Part shown: positions 8,106 to 15,768 of the stretch, piece after piece | Numbering within the stretch: the stretch's first letter is position 1 | Layout of the letters: each line of letters starts with the position of its first letter | NCBI RefSeq assembly: GCF_007829815.1 | Contig: NZ_VIWT01000001.1 | Coordinates: 620,001-684,000 of the forward strand | Direction of reading: 5' to 3' | From: Kitasatospora viridis | Lineage (GTDB): Bacteria > Actinomycetota > Actinomycetes > Streptomycetales > Streptomycetaceae | Length of the DNA: 64,000 nucleotides | The notes under the pieces: model-generated | Seen by the model: only the letters and a program-made list of their open reading frames with translations | Database searches by the model: none | What the model was told of the DNA's origin: nothing | Translations under genes and position numbers: made by a program

Positions 8106-8690
8106 TCAGCCGTGGGTCTTGGCGAGCAGGGTGAGGACCTCCTCGGTGGTGCCGGTCTCACCGAGGCGGGGGAAGATCCGCTCGACGCTGTTGCGGTGCG
8201 CCTCGCCGTCGAGGTCGGCCATCGCGTCGGTGGCCAGCGTGACGTGGTAGCCGTGCTCGTGGGCGGCGCGGGCGGTGGACTCGACGCCGATGCTGGTGGC
8301 GACGCCGCCGAGGACGATCTGGGTCACCCCGCGACGGCGCAGCTGGAGGTCCAGGTCGGTGCCGTAGAAGGCGCCCCAGTTGCGCTTGGTCACCCGGATG
8401 TCGCCGTCGTGGCCGGCCAGCCGGTCGATGATCACGTCCCAGCCCTCGGGCAGCGCGCCGCCCGGGCGCGGGGCCTCGGTGCGGCCGCGCAGCGCGTCCG
8501 AGCCGTCGGCGGCGAAGGTCACCCGGACCAGCACCACGGGCAGGCCCTTGGCCCGGAAGGCCTCGGCCAGCGCGACGCCGTTGGCCACCACCTCGTCGGC
8601 GCCGTACGGCTGGGTGGGCATGGCGACGATGCCGTTCTGCAGGTCGATCAGGACGAGCGCGGTGTTCTGGTCGAGCGTGGTCAGTGCCAT
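8106..8690 (-). CDS. Isochorismatase-fold (cysteine hydrolase family) hydrolase
   Basis: 194 residues. The catalytic aspartate D16 (LVLIDLQNG) and lysine K102 (VTKRNWGAF) are in place, but at the usual nucleophile position the motif reads GVATSIGVESTA, with glycine G135 where cysteine is expected. Loss of the cysteine is also seen in true isochorismatases such as EntB, which hydrolyse a vinyl ether without a covalent thioester, so a nicotinamidase/amidase activity is unlikely. SD AAAGG precedes ATG 8690; three 9-bp repeats lie immediately upstream of it. The next gene upstream is the MFS fragment, which probably was once co-transcribed. Confidence 0.88.
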   Translation of the reverse strand: MALTTLDQNTALVLIDLQNGIVAMPTQPYGADEVVANGVALAEAFRAKGLPVVLVRVTFAADGSDALRGRTEAPRPGGALPEGWDVIIDRLAGHDGDIRVTKRNWGAFYGTDLDLQLRRRGVTQIVLGGVATSIGVESTARAAHEHGYHVTLATDAMADLDGEAHRNSVERIFPRLGETGTTEEVLTLLAKTHG

Positions 8691-8700
8691 GGTCGTGCCT

Positions 8701-8727
8701 TTCGAATGATTCGAATGATTCGATTGA
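8701..8727. repeat. 9-bp tandem repeat in 5' leader (3 units)
   Basis: TTCGAATGA, TTCGAATGA, TTCGATTGA in tandem, directly before the ribosome-binding site of the hydrolase gene on the minus strand. The units also form small palindromes (TTCGAA), so an operator role is possible. It is clearly more AT-rich than its surroundings. Confidence 0.8.
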
Positions 8728-8742
8728 TCAGCTGGTGATTCG

Positions 8743-9250
8743 TCAACGCGGCTTGCGGATGGAGCGGTCGAGCAGGCTCACCACGAGCAGCAGGACCGCG
8801 CACGGCAGCATGAACAGCGCCAGCCGGTGCAGGCCGGCCGTGTGCGCGCCGTGGGTGAAGGAGGCGGCTACGGCGGCCGAGGCCAGCATCGCGCCGAGGT
8901 AGGTGAAGGTGCGCAGCAGGCCCGCGGCGGTGCCGATGCGCTCCGGGTCGGCCTGCCGGTAGAGCGCGTTCTGGTTGGCCAGCCCGTTGATCCCCTGCGG
9001 GATCCCGACCAGCGCCCCGACCACCACCAGCAGCGCGATCGGCGTGTCGGCGCGCAGCACGGTCAGCAGCGAGCAGGTGAGCACCATCACCGCGCCGCCC
9101 AGCAGCACCTTGCCCCAGATCCCGGGCCGCCGTCCGGAGAGCACCCCGCACAGGATGCCGACCGCCGAACCGGGCAGCAGCAACAGGCCGGTGACCGAGG
9201 TGGAGAGCCCGCGCCCCTCCTCCAGCCACTGGGTGTAGCCGTACTTGGCT
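8743..9250 (-). pseudogene. MFS transporter, C-terminal fragment
   Basis: An open frame continues from the TnpB element boundary (about 9250) to the stop at 8743 and encodes about 168 residues with four to five membrane helices: KYGYTQWLEEGRGLSTSVTG, LLLPGSAVGILCG, VLLGGAVMVLTCSLL, LLVVVGALVGIPQGINGLAN and LALFMLPCAVLLLVVSLL. This is the C-terminal part of an MFS drug-efflux type transporter, for which about 400-450 residues are usual. The N-terminal half is not found on the other side of the TnpB element, so the gene was broken by insertion and further loss. An ATG at 9183 could allow a short product, but function is unlikely. Confidence 0.8.
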
Positions 9251-10601
9251 TCCCCCTCCTGACGGAGGGGATTCCCCTCAGCCTCACGGCTGAGCCGCTG
9301 CGTGCATGCGCTGCGGTGGGACGACTTCCTGCTTCATCGACGACCGCCCGCTCGGAGTGCTCCGTTGAGGTCTTACACCGTCTCCACAGGCTGCAACCGC
9401 CAGCCCGGCGGCCAAGATGTTACGTGCCGCGTTCACGTCCCGGTCGTGGACCGCTCCGCAGTCACACGTCCACTCGCGAACATTGAGCGGCAGGTCTACA
9501 CGAACAACACCGCATACATTGCACAGCTTGGAACTGGGGAACCACCTGTCGATGGTCACCAACTCGCGGCCGTACCAGGCGCACTTGTAGTTCAGCATCG
9601 TTCGCAGTTCGCTCCAGCTCGCGTCGCTGATGGCGCGAGCGAGGCGCTTGTTCTTGAGCATGTTGCGGACCGACAGGTCCTCGATCACGACCGTTTGGTT
9701 TTCGCGGACGATTCGAGTGGTGAGCTTGTGCAGGAAGTCCCTGCGCCGGTCGGCGATCCGCGCATGGATTCGGGCGACCTTGACCCGAGCCTTCTCTCGG
9801 TTCTTCGATCCTCTCGCCTTGCGGCACAGCTCCCGCTGAGCCACCGCCAAGCGTTCTCGATCCTTCCGCTCATGCTTCGGGTTGGCGATCTTCTGCCCAC
9901 TGGAGAGGGTCACAAGGCTCGTGATGCCGACGTCGATGCCCACGGCCGCATCAACCAGAGGCAGCGGCCTGACGCCCGGATCGCCACACAGCATCGAGAC
10001 GAACCAGCGCCCGGCCGCGTCCCGGGTCACCGTTACCGTGGAGGGCGATGCACCCTCCGGCAATGGCCTGGACCACACAATGTCCAGCGGCTCGCTCATC
10101 TTTGCCAGAGTGATCCCGCCACCCCGGTACCGGAAGGCACTGGTGGTGTACTCGGCCGAGTCGCATGACTTCCGTTTGGACTTGAACCGGGGATACTTCG
10201 CGCGCCTCTGCCAGAAGTTCGAGAATGCCCCCTGCAAGTGCCGGAGTGCCTGTTGCAACGGCACGGAGGACACCTCACTGAGGAACGCCAACTCCTCGGT
10301 CTTCTTCCACGCCGTCAGCATCGAAGACGTTGCGTTGTAGTTCACCCGCTCCCGACGAAGCGTCCACGCTTCAGTCCGAGCGGCCAGCGCCATGTTGTAG
10401 ACCTTCCTCACACACCCGAATGTGCGCAACAGCTCAGCTGCCTGCGCTTCAGTCGGATAGAAGCGGAACTTGAACGCCCGCTTCGCATGACTGGTCTGCA
10501 TGGATTACACGATAGCGCCAATCCTTGCAACCACCTGACGATCAATCACCTTCCGGTGACCTTTATGCCCATGCATCCACCCTAGGACCGTCAGTCGAAA
10601 C
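9251..10601 (-). mobile_element. TnpB-only element (IS605/IS1341-like)
   Basis: One tnpB gene flanked by non-coding ends, lower in GC than the neighbours. The right end, next to the MFS fragment, carries two overlapping hairpins: CCCCTCC-TGAC-GGAGGGG at 9253-9270 and GAGGGG-ATT-CCCCTC at 9265-9279, as expected for the 3' end of an omega (guide) RNA. No TnpA transposase gene is present. The left end is uncertain; 10,555-10,600 holds a weak hairpin (TCACC-TTCC-GGTGA) and is taken as an approximate border. Confidence 0.7.
9284..10501 (-). CDS. tnpB: TnpB RNA-guided endonuclease (IS605/IS1341 family)
   Basis: 405 residues. N-terminal region AFKFRFYPTEAQAAELLRTF is the classical OrfB helix-turn-helix start. 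The RuvC triad appears intact: D in VGIDVGITSL, E in VVIEDLSVRNML, and D in HDRDVNAARN. The zinc finger between the second and third motifs has CNVCG and CDCG (two cysteine pairs). TnpB uses an omega RNA derived from the 3' end of its own element to cut DNA and maintain the element. No partner tnpA is nearby, as in IS1341-type elements. The last 45 residues (after NAARNILAAGLA) are a low-complexity tail that overlaps the guide-RNA region. Confidence 0.93.
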   Translation of the reverse strand: MQTSHAKRAFKFRFYPTEAQAAELLRTFGCVRKVYNMALAARTEAWTLRRERVNYNATSSMLTAWKKTEELAFLSEVSSVPLQQALRHLQGAFSNFWQRRAKYPRFKSKRKSCDSAEYTTSAFRYRGGGITLAKMSEPLDIVWSRPLPEGASPSTVTVTRDAAGRWFVSMLCGDPGVRPLPLVDAAVGIDVGITSLVTLSSGQKIANPKHERKDRERLAVAQRELCRKARGSKNREKARVKVARIHARIADRRRDFLHKLTTRIVRENQTVVIEDLSVRNMLKNKRLARAISDASWSELRTMLNYKCAWYGRELVTIDRWFPSSKLCNVCGVVRVDLPLNVREWTCDCGAVHDRDVNAARNILAAGLAVAACGDGVRPQRSTPSGRSSMKQEVVPPQRMHAAAQP

Positions 10602-10670
10602 TGTCCAGTTTGGCTGTGCAGTATTGCTGTGGAACCCCCGCGTTGCCGTGGAAGCCTCTGCTCCTGCGGT
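10502..10670. other. Non-coding left flank of the TnpB element
   Basis: Contains the presumed left end of the element and the 3' flank of the ThrRS-like gene. It is AT-richer in its first half. I see no gene; the weak hairpin TCACC-TTCC-GGTGA lies near 10,549-10,562. Confidence 0.5.
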
Positions 10671-11894
10671 TCAGTCCCAGAGGTCGGTCCGGCGCTCCGC
10701 CACCCGCGCCGAGATCCGGGCCAGCGCCTCCCCCGCCGGCAGCGGGTCGAGCCGCCGACCGTCCCGCAGCCGCAGCGCCACCAGACCCTGCGCCGCCTCC
10801 CTGCTCCCGATCACCGCCTGGTACGGCACCAGCCGGTGCTCCCTGATCCGGGCCCCGAGGCTGCCCAGCTCCGGGCCGGCCAGCTCGGCCCGCAGCCCGG
10901 CCGCCAGGCAGCGCTCCACCAGCTCGGCCGCCTGCGCCACCTCCGCCTCGCCCACCGGCAGCAGCACCACCTGCACCGGTGCGAGCCAGGCCGGGAACGC
11001 CCCGCCGTGCTGCTCCACCAGCTGGGCCACCGCCCGCTCCACACTGCCGATCACCGCCCGGTGGACCATCACCGGCCGGTGCTTGGCACCGTCGGCGCCG
11101 ATGTAGTGCAGGTCGAAGCGCTCCGGCTGGTGGAAGTCGACCTGGACGGTGGAGAGGGTGAACTCCCGGCCCTGCGGGTCGACCACCTGGACGTCGATCT
11201 TCGGCCCGTAGAAGGCGGCCTCGCCCTCCTCCGCCTGGTACTCGATGCCCTCGCTCTCCAGCACCTCGACCAGCAGCGCCACCGAGCGCTCCCACAGCTC
11301 GGGCGCGGCAACGTACTTGCCGCCGGGGCCCGGCAGCGAGAGCCGGTAGCGGGCCGCCTCGATGCCGAGCACCCGGTAGGCCTCGCGGATCAGCCGCAGC
11401 GCGCCGCGGGCCTCCTCGGCCACCTGGTCCAGGGTGCAGAAGATGTGACCGTCGTTCAGCTGGATCGCCCGCACCCGGGTCAGCCCGCCCAGCACCCCCG
11501 ACAGCTCGGAGCGGTACATCGGCCCGAGCTCCGCCATCCGCAGCGGCAGTTCGCGGTAACTGCGGGCCCTGGAGCGGTAGATCACCGCGTGGTGCGGGCA
11601 CAGGCTGGGCCGCAGCACCACCTCCTCCTCGCCGAGCTTCATCGGCGGGAACATGTCCTCGCTGTAGTGCGACCAGTGCCCGGAGATCTCGTACAGCTCC
11701 CGTTTGCCGAGCACCGGCGAGTAGACGTGCCGGTAGCCGGCCCGCCGCTCCTCGCCCCGGACGTACTCCTCCAGTTCGTGGCGCACCACCGCGCCGTCCG
11801 GCAGCCAGTAGGGCAGGCCCGCGCCGATCAGCGGATCGGTGCCGAACAGGCCCAGCTCGCGGCCCAGCTTCTTGTGGTCGTGCTTCGCGTCCAC
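10671..11894 (-). CDS. Threonyl-tRNA synthetase-like protein lacking TGS and editing domains
   Basis: 407 residues against about 640-660 for a full bacterial ThrRS; the TGS and N2 editing domains are absent. The class II catalytic core is complete: motif 2 MYRSELSGVLGGLTRVRA, the NDGHIFC segment, and motif 3 near the end. The three zinc ligands of ThrRS are present (Cys in LRPSLCPHH, His in NDGHIFC, His in MVHRAVIGS). An anticodon-binding domain closes the protein (VQVVLLPVGEAEVAQAA onward). GTG at 11894 has GGAG eight bases upstream. The gene lies behind a Thr-rich leader peptide and a strong terminator, so it is likely induced when charged tRNA-Thr runs short. Duplicate ThrRS genes in actinomycetes can confer resistance to ThrRS inhibitors such as borrelidin or obafluorin; that role here is inferred. 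Confidence 0.9.
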   Translation of the reverse strand: MDAKHDHKKLGRELGLFGTDPLIGAGLPYWLPDGAVVRHELEEYVRGEERRAGYRHVYSPVLGKRELYEISGHWSHYSEDMFPPMKLGEEEVVLRPSLCPHHAVIYRSRARSYRELPLRMAELGPMYRSELSGVLGGLTRVRAIQLNDGHIFCTLDQVAEEARGALRLIREAYRVLGIEAARYRLSLPGPGGKYVAAPELWERSVALLVEVLESEGIEYQAEEGEAAFYGPKIDVQVVDPQGREFTLSTVQVDFHQPERFDLHYIGADGAKHRPVMVHRAVIGSVERAVAQLVEQHGGAFPAWLAPVQVVLLPVGEAEVAQAAELVERCLAAGLRAELAGPELGSLGARIREHRLVPYQAVIGSREAAQGLVALRLRDGRRLDPLPAGEALARISARVAERRTDLWD

Positions 11895-11943
11895 CGCGTC
11901 GTCTCCGCTCTCTCCTCCCCCGGGAGGCGGGCCCCGACGACCT

Positions 11944-11986
11944 GCGAAAACGCAGCAGCCCCGGGGCACTCGCCCCGGGGCTGCTG
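11944..11986 (-). terminator. Attenuator terminator of the ThrRS-like gene
   Basis: Perfect 15-bp stem, minus-strand left arm 11986-11972 and right arm 11967-11953, with a four-base loop, followed on the minus strand by CGTTTTCGC. It lies between the leader peptide stop (12002) and the synthetase start (11894), i.e. inside the transcript ahead of the gene. Confidence 0.85.
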
Positions 11987-12001
11987 TCTGATGTTCAACA
12001 C

Positions 12002-12055
12002 TCAGCGCGCCGGGACCTCCACCGGCGTCGTCGTCACTGCGGCACGCTGAATCAT
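12002..12055 (-). CDS. Threonine leader peptide (attenuation)
   Basis: 17-residue reading frame MIQRAAVTTTPVEVPAR with three consecutive ACG threonine codons at 12034-12026. It ends 15 bases before the terminator hairpin. The segment GCCGG (12026-12022) can pair with CCGGC (12013-12009); alternatively CCGGCGCGCTG (12013-12003) can pair with the 5' arm of the terminator (11986-11975, about 10 pairs with one bulge and one mismatch). A ribosome stalled on the Thr codons would mask the first segment and favour this antiterminator. No clear ribosome site is present; a -10-like TACCGT at seven bases upstream suggests a leaderless start. Confidence 0.75.
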   Translation of the reverse strand: MIQRAAVTTTPVEVPAR

Positions 12056-12062
12056 GTGATCG

Positions 12063-12092
12063 ACGGTAGCAGAACCACCCACCGTCGTGGAA
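12063..12092 (-). promoter_or_regulatory. Candidate promoter of the Thr leader transcript
   Basis: On the minus strand, TTCCAC and TACCGT are separated by 18 bp, and TACCGT ends seven bases before the leader ATG. Both boxes are weak matches to the streptomycete consensus TTGACN / TAgRRT, and the placement suggests a transcript starting at or just before the ATG. Confidence 0.35.
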
Positions 12093-13211
12093 TCAGTAAC
12101 GCAGCACGGCGGCCAGCCGGTCCCGGTCGGCCAGCGCGTCGTCGGGCAGGAAGGTCACGGTGCCGCCGGACAGCAGGGTGCGCTCGACGATCTCGTCCAC
12201 CACGTCCTCGCGCAGCTCGCCGGTGCCGGTCGGCAGCGCCTGCGCGGGGGCGGGGGCCAGGTGGCCGTCGGTGACCTGGACGGTCGCCTGGTAGCGCTCC
12301 TCCACCATCAGCTCGGCGACCCGGTTCTCGCTGACGGCCTGCCAGATCTCGTCCAGCCCGGCGGCCAGCGTCTTGCGGCCGGCCGCCTGGTCCAGCCGGG
12401 CCAGCGCGGCCGCCCGCTCCGCCTCGTCCCGCGCGGCCAGCACCGGCGCCAGCACCGGGGCCAGCGCGGTGGCCGGGCCGTCGCCCAGGCCGCCCTTCTC
12501 CAGCCGCCCGACGACCACGTCCTGGTGCGCCGTCACCGAGTCGAAGAGGCTGACCGCCTCCGGCACGCCGACCAGGTAGCAGGGCCGCGGGTCCTCCTTG
12601 AGCAGGGCGCCCAGCGCGGCGTCCACGTCGCGGAAGAAGACCCGGGTCTCCTCGGCGCTGTAGACGCTCGGGGTGTCGCCGATCCGCTCCTCGCGCTGCG
12701 GGTCGAACTTCTCCGGGTTGGCCGGCAGCTGCGGGAAGCCGGCCGCGCGGGACTCCGCCAGGTCGGGCCCGGCGCCGCTCCACAGCCGGACCTGATGGGC
12801 CGCCAGGGTGAGCACCCAGTACGGCGCGTGCACCGCGCGGGCGGCGACCAGGTTGCGGGTCAGGTAGGAGTCGGAGACCACCACCCGGGCGGGCACCGTG
12901 CGCGGCAGCGTCCACACCTGGTGCTCCCCGGGCGCGGCGAACAGCAGCAGCCCGTCCAGCGAGTGCCGCAGGTCCACCTCGGCGGCCGCCCGGTCCAGCC
13001 GGTCCAGCACGTCCAGCCGGTCGGCCCGGGCCAGCGTCTCGTCCGACTCGATCCGGTGGCGGGCCTCGACCAGCAGGTTCTTCAGCCAGAGCGCGTCCTG
13101 CTCGCGCTCCGGCCCGCGCCGGTGCGTCGGCACGGCGACGGTGACCGCCGGGCGCGGGCGGGGCGCGGCGAGCGCGGCCAGGGTGGCTGGGGTGAGGTCG
13201 GTGACGTCCAC
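12093..13211 (-). CDS. BaeRF-family protein (bacterial homologue of archaeo-eukaryotic release factors)
   Basis: 372 residues starting GTG at 13211 with AAAGG six bases upstream. The sequence has the plan of the BaeRF3-type family: N-terminal VAVPTHRRGPEREQDALWLKN, a middle segment WVLTLAAHQVRLWSG (eRF1 domain 2-like core) and EEDPR-like PCYLVGVPEAVSLF stretch, and a C-terminal segment GGTVTFLPDDAL. Older annotation often calls this family 'chemotaxis protein' without support. The related aeRF1-like factor Balon binds hibernating ribosomes, so a ribosome-related role is possible. It lies just upstream of the attenuated ThrRS-like gene on the same strand, but the leader promoter and the 37-bp gap suggest separate transcription. 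Confidence 0.8.
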   Translation of the reverse strand: MDVTDLTPATLAALAAPRPRPAVTVAVPTHRRGPEREQDALWLKNLLVEARHRIESDETLARADRLDVLDRLDRAAAEVDLRHSLDGLLLFAAPGEHQVWTLPRTVPARVVVSDSYLTRNLVAARAVHAPYWVLTLAAHQVRLWSGAGPDLAESRAAGFPQLPANPEKFDPQREERIGDTPSVYSAEETRVFFRDVDAALGALLKEDPRPCYLVGVPEAVSLFDSVTAHQDVVVGRLEKGGLGDGPATALAPVLAPVLAARDEAERAAALARLDQAAGRKTLAAGLDEIWQAVSENRVAELMVEERYQATVQVTDGHLAPAPAQALPTGTGELREDVVDEIVERTLLSGGTVTFLPDDALADRDRLAAVLRY

Positions 13212-13288
13212 GGTCGGCCTTTCGGTGGTGGGGTCTGCGGGCAGAGAGTCCTGCGCTCCACCCTCACCGGGGGCGGGCGCTCCCGCAT

Positions 13289-13315
13289 CCCGACTCGCCG
13301 GGCCGGCGGGTCGGG
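13289..13315. terminator. Hairpin after the amino-sugar kinase gene
   Basis: Arms of about 11-12 bp (CCCGACTCGCC and GGCGGGTCGGG, with one T-G wobble) lie between the stop of the kinase gene (13353) and the start of the BaeRF gene (13211) on the minus strand. Confidence 0.45.
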
Positions 13316-13352
13316 TGACGGTGCGTCCGCTGCGCGACCCGCGCGACCGGCG

Positions 13353-14231
13353 CTAGCCGGCGGCTGCGGCGAGGCGGGCGGCCGCGGCGGCGCCGTCACC
13401 CGCCACGGTGAGCGGGGCAGCCGGGTGGGCGGCGCGCAGGCGGGCTAGCAGACCGTCGTGGACCGGTCCGGGGGCGGTGGCGACGGAGCCGGCCAGCACG
13501 ATCGGTGCGTCGTCCCGGTGCAGGGCGGCGACCAGGGCGGCGAGGTGGGCGGCGGCGGACTCGGTGATCCGTAGCGCGGCCGGGTCGCCAGTGAGGGCCA
13601 GCTCGGTGATCAGTGGGGCGAGGCTGGCCAGGCGGTGCGGCGGGCCGTCGTAGGCCCAGCGGAGCAGGGCGGCCGGGTCGGGCGCGGCGCAGGCGTCGAG
13701 GACCGCGCGGCCGAGCGGGTCGGCGGGGTGGTCATGGGCGTGGGCGTGCGCGTGCCGCAGCGCCTCGCGGCCGAGCCAGAAGCCGCCGCCCTCGTCGCCC
13801 AGCAGCCAGCCGAGGCCGCCCGCCCGCTCGGTCACGGCGGTGCCCGCGATCCGGCAGGCGATCGCCCCGGTACCGGCGATCAGCACCGTGCCCCCGGGCG
13901 CCGCCGGGGCGCCGGCCGCGAACGCCACCACCGCGTCGGAGACCAGCCGGACCGGGACGGTGAGGCCGAACGCGGCCCGGCACGCCTCGGCGAAGCCGTC
14001 GGGGTCGGCGAGCGCGCTCACCCCGGACAGGCCCAGCAGGCAGCCGCGCACCGCCCCGGGGTCGGCGACCGTGCGGGCCACCACCTCGGCGAGCACGGCG
14101 AGCGCCGCCGGGGCGCCGCGCGCGGCGGGGTTGCCGCCGGTCGCCGTGGCCCGCGCCAGCTCGCGGCCGGCGGCGTCGTGCAGCACGGCGCGGGTGTGGG
14201 TGCCGCCGACGTCGAGGCCGAGGTAGGTCAC
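13353..14231 (-). CDS. BadF/BadG-type N-acetyl-sugar kinase (GlcNAc/MurNAc kinase)
   Basis: 292 residues of the ASKHA fold. Phosphate-1 loop is YLGLDVGGTHTRAV at the N-terminus; VLIAGTGAIACRI (about residues 110-125) and WLLGDEGGGFWLGREAL (about 135-152) are typical of N-acetylglucosamine kinases. GTG at 14231 overlaps the stop of murQ by four bases (GTGA), so the two are coupled. MurQ converts MurNAc-6-phosphate to GlcNAc-6-phosphate; the kinase would supply the phosphate, which gives a complete short pathway for reuse of cell-wall amino sugars. Whether the substrate is MurNAc or GlcNAc cannot be told from sequence. Confidence 0.9.
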   Translation of the reverse strand: MTYLGLDVGGTHTRAVLHDAAGRELARATATGGNPAARGAPAALAVLAEVVARTVADPGAVRGCLLGLSGVSALADPDGFAEACRAAFGLTVPVRLVSDAVVAFAAGAPAAPGGTVLIAGTGAIACRIAGTAVTERAGGLGWLLGDEGGGFWLGREALRHAHAHAHDHPADPLGRAVLDACAAPDPAALLRWAYDGPPHRLASLAPLITELALTGDPAALRITESAAAHLAALVAALHRDDAPIVLAGSVATAPGPVHDGLLARLRAAHPAAPLTVAGDGAAAAARLAAAAG

Positions 14232-15133
14232 GGGGTCACCTGGCGGGAGGTCAGCGACTTGACGGCGGACCACGGGTGGCCGCCGGCGACGGCCAGCGCG
14301 GCCCGCGCCTCGGCCGGGCCGACGCCGGCCACCAGGGCGACCAGCGCGGTGGGCGTCTCGTGGTCGGCGGCCGCCAGCGCCTCGGCGGCCACCGGCTCGG
14401 GCACCTCGCAGGCGGTGGCCAGGGTGCGCACGGCCCGCTCGCGCAGCTTCGCGTTGTGGGTGGAGGCGGTGATCATCAGATTGGACCAGGTGCGCCCGCT
14501 GCGCACCATCAGCGCGGTGGAGAAGGCGTTCAGCGCGAGCTTCTGCGCGGTGCCCGCCTTCATCCGGGTGGAGCCGGTGACCACCTCGGGGCCGGTGTCC
14601 AGGACCACGTGCAGGTCGGCGAGTTCGGCGAGCGGCGCGGCCGGGTCGTTGGAGAGCAGCGCGGTGGCGGCCCCCGCCGCCCGGGCGGCGCGCAGGGCGG
14701 CGGCGACGTAGGGCGTGCGGCCGCTGGCGGTGATGCCGATGACCAGGTCGGCGGCGGTCGGCGCGGCGCCGGGCGGCTCCTCCGGCGCGTGGTCCTCCGC
14801 GTCCTCCCGGGCCCGACCACCGGCGCCCGGTCCGCCCGCGAGGTGTGCCACGACGGTGTCGGGCCCGACCCCGTAGGTCGGCCCGAGCTCGACGGCGTCG
14901 CCGAGCGCGAGGCGTCCGCTGGTGCCCGCGCCGTAGTAGTGGATCCGCCCGCCGCCGGCCAGCACGGCGAGCGCGGCGTCCACCAGTGCGGCCAGCTGCG
15001 GCAGCGCGGCCCGGACGGCGCCCGCCACGATGGCGTCCTGGTCGTTGATCAGCTCCAGCAGCGGCAGGGTGTCCAGCCGGTCGATCGACGCGGAGGCCGG
15101 GTTGCGGCGCTCGGTGGGCGGTTGGTGCGGCAT
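14228..15133 (-). CDS. murQ: N-acetylmuramic acid 6-phosphate etherase
   Basis: 301 residues from ATG 15133. Family hallmarks: TERRNPASASIDRLDTLPLLELIN at the start, the SIS sugar-isomerase segment IHYYGAGTSGRLALGDAVELGPT (about residues 60-84), VIGITASGRTPYV (about 137-150), and TGSTRMKAGTAQKLALNAFST (about 190-210). MurQ removes the lactyl ether of MurNAc-6-phosphate in the cytoplasm during peptidoglycan recycling. Coupled to the downstream kinase. A GTG at 15139 is an alternative start. The region to the right holds the divergent AhpD-like gene and its promoter. Confidence 0.95.
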   Translation of the reverse strand: MPHQPPTERRNPASASIDRLDTLPLLELINDQDAIVAGAVRAALPQLAALVDAALAVLAGGGRIHYYGAGTSGRLALGDAVELGPTYGVGPDTVVAHLAGGPGAGGRAREDAEDHAPEEPPGAAPTAADLVIGITASGRTPYVAAALRAARAAGAATALLSNDPAAPLAELADLHVVLDTGPEVVTGSTRMKAGTAQKLALNAFSTALMVRSGRTWSNLMITASTHNAKLRERAVRTLATACEVPEPVAAEALAAADHETPTALVALVAGVGPAEARAALAVAGGHPWSAVKSLTSRQVTP

Positions 15134-15213
15134 CGTCACGCGCGACAGCGTAGCCGCTCGACGGGGCGTCAACTTGCGTTGTCAGCAGGGAATATCGCAC
15201 ACCGACGGATGGC

Positions 15214-15219
15214 TATAGT
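15214..15219 (+). promoter_or_regulatory. -10 box TATAGT, probable leaderless transcript
   Basis: TATAGT at 15214-15219 ends seven bases before the ATG at 15227, and the ATG has no ribosome-binding site. This is the usual layout of leaderless actinobacterial mRNAs. Confidence 0.5.
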
Positions 15220-15226
15220 CCGCACC

Positions 15227-15706
15227 ATGACGATCACCGAGAACCGCCTCAACATGATGAAGCTGAGCCGTGACAGCTACGGCGCCATGCTCGCCCTCAA
15301 CTCCACCACCCAGCAGGCCGCGCTCGCCGCCGGCCTGGAGCTGCCGCTGCTGGAGCTGGTCCGGATCCGGGCCTCCCAGATCAACGGCTGCGCCTACTGC
15401 CTGGACATGCACACCAAGGACGCCCGCCACGCGGGCGAGACCGAGCAGCGGATCTACGCGTTGAACGCCTGGCGCGAGACCCCGTTCTTCTCCGAGGTCG
15501 AGCGGGCCGCCCTGGCCTTCACCGAGGCCGTCACCCTGGTCGCCGACGGCCAGGTGCCGGACGCGGTGTACCGGGAGACGGCGGAGGTGCTGACGGAGGA
15601 GCAGATCGCCGCCCTCACCTGGGTGATCGTGGTGATCAACGCCTTCAACCGGGTGGCCATCACCTCCCGGGTCCCGGTCGGCGACTACCAGCCCGGCTCG
15701 CACTGA
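15227..15706 (+). CDS. AhpD-like carboxymuconolactone decarboxylase-family protein
   Basis: 159 residues, all-helical AhpD core. The redox motif is RIRASQINGCAYCLDMH with the CxxC pair and a following histidine (about residues 49-65), then AGETEQRIYALNAWRET. Proteins of this group act as small peroxidases or peroxide-linked reductases; substrate not known. It has its own leaderless promoter and is divergent from murQ. A strong hairpin follows the stop. Confidence 0.9.
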   Translation: MTITENRLNMMKLSRDSYGAMLALNSTTQQAALAAGLELPLLELVRIRASQINGCAYCLDMHTKDARHAGETEQRIYALNAWRETPFFSEVERAALAFTEAVTLVADGQVPDAVYRETAEVLTEEQIAALTWVIVVINAFNRVAITSRVPVGDYQPGSH

Positions 15707-15727
15707 GCCGCCACCGGACGCCCCCGC

Positions 15728-15768
15728 GCGGGCCCCGGTAGGCGCCGTCCCGGCCTACCGGGGCCCGC
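15728..15768. terminator. 16-bp hairpin at a convergent junction
   Basis: Arms 15728-15743 and 15753-15768 pair perfectly with a nine-base loop. The right arm overlaps the last codons and stop (15755-15757) of the minus-strand gene, so one structure ends both transcripts. Confidence 0.8.
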
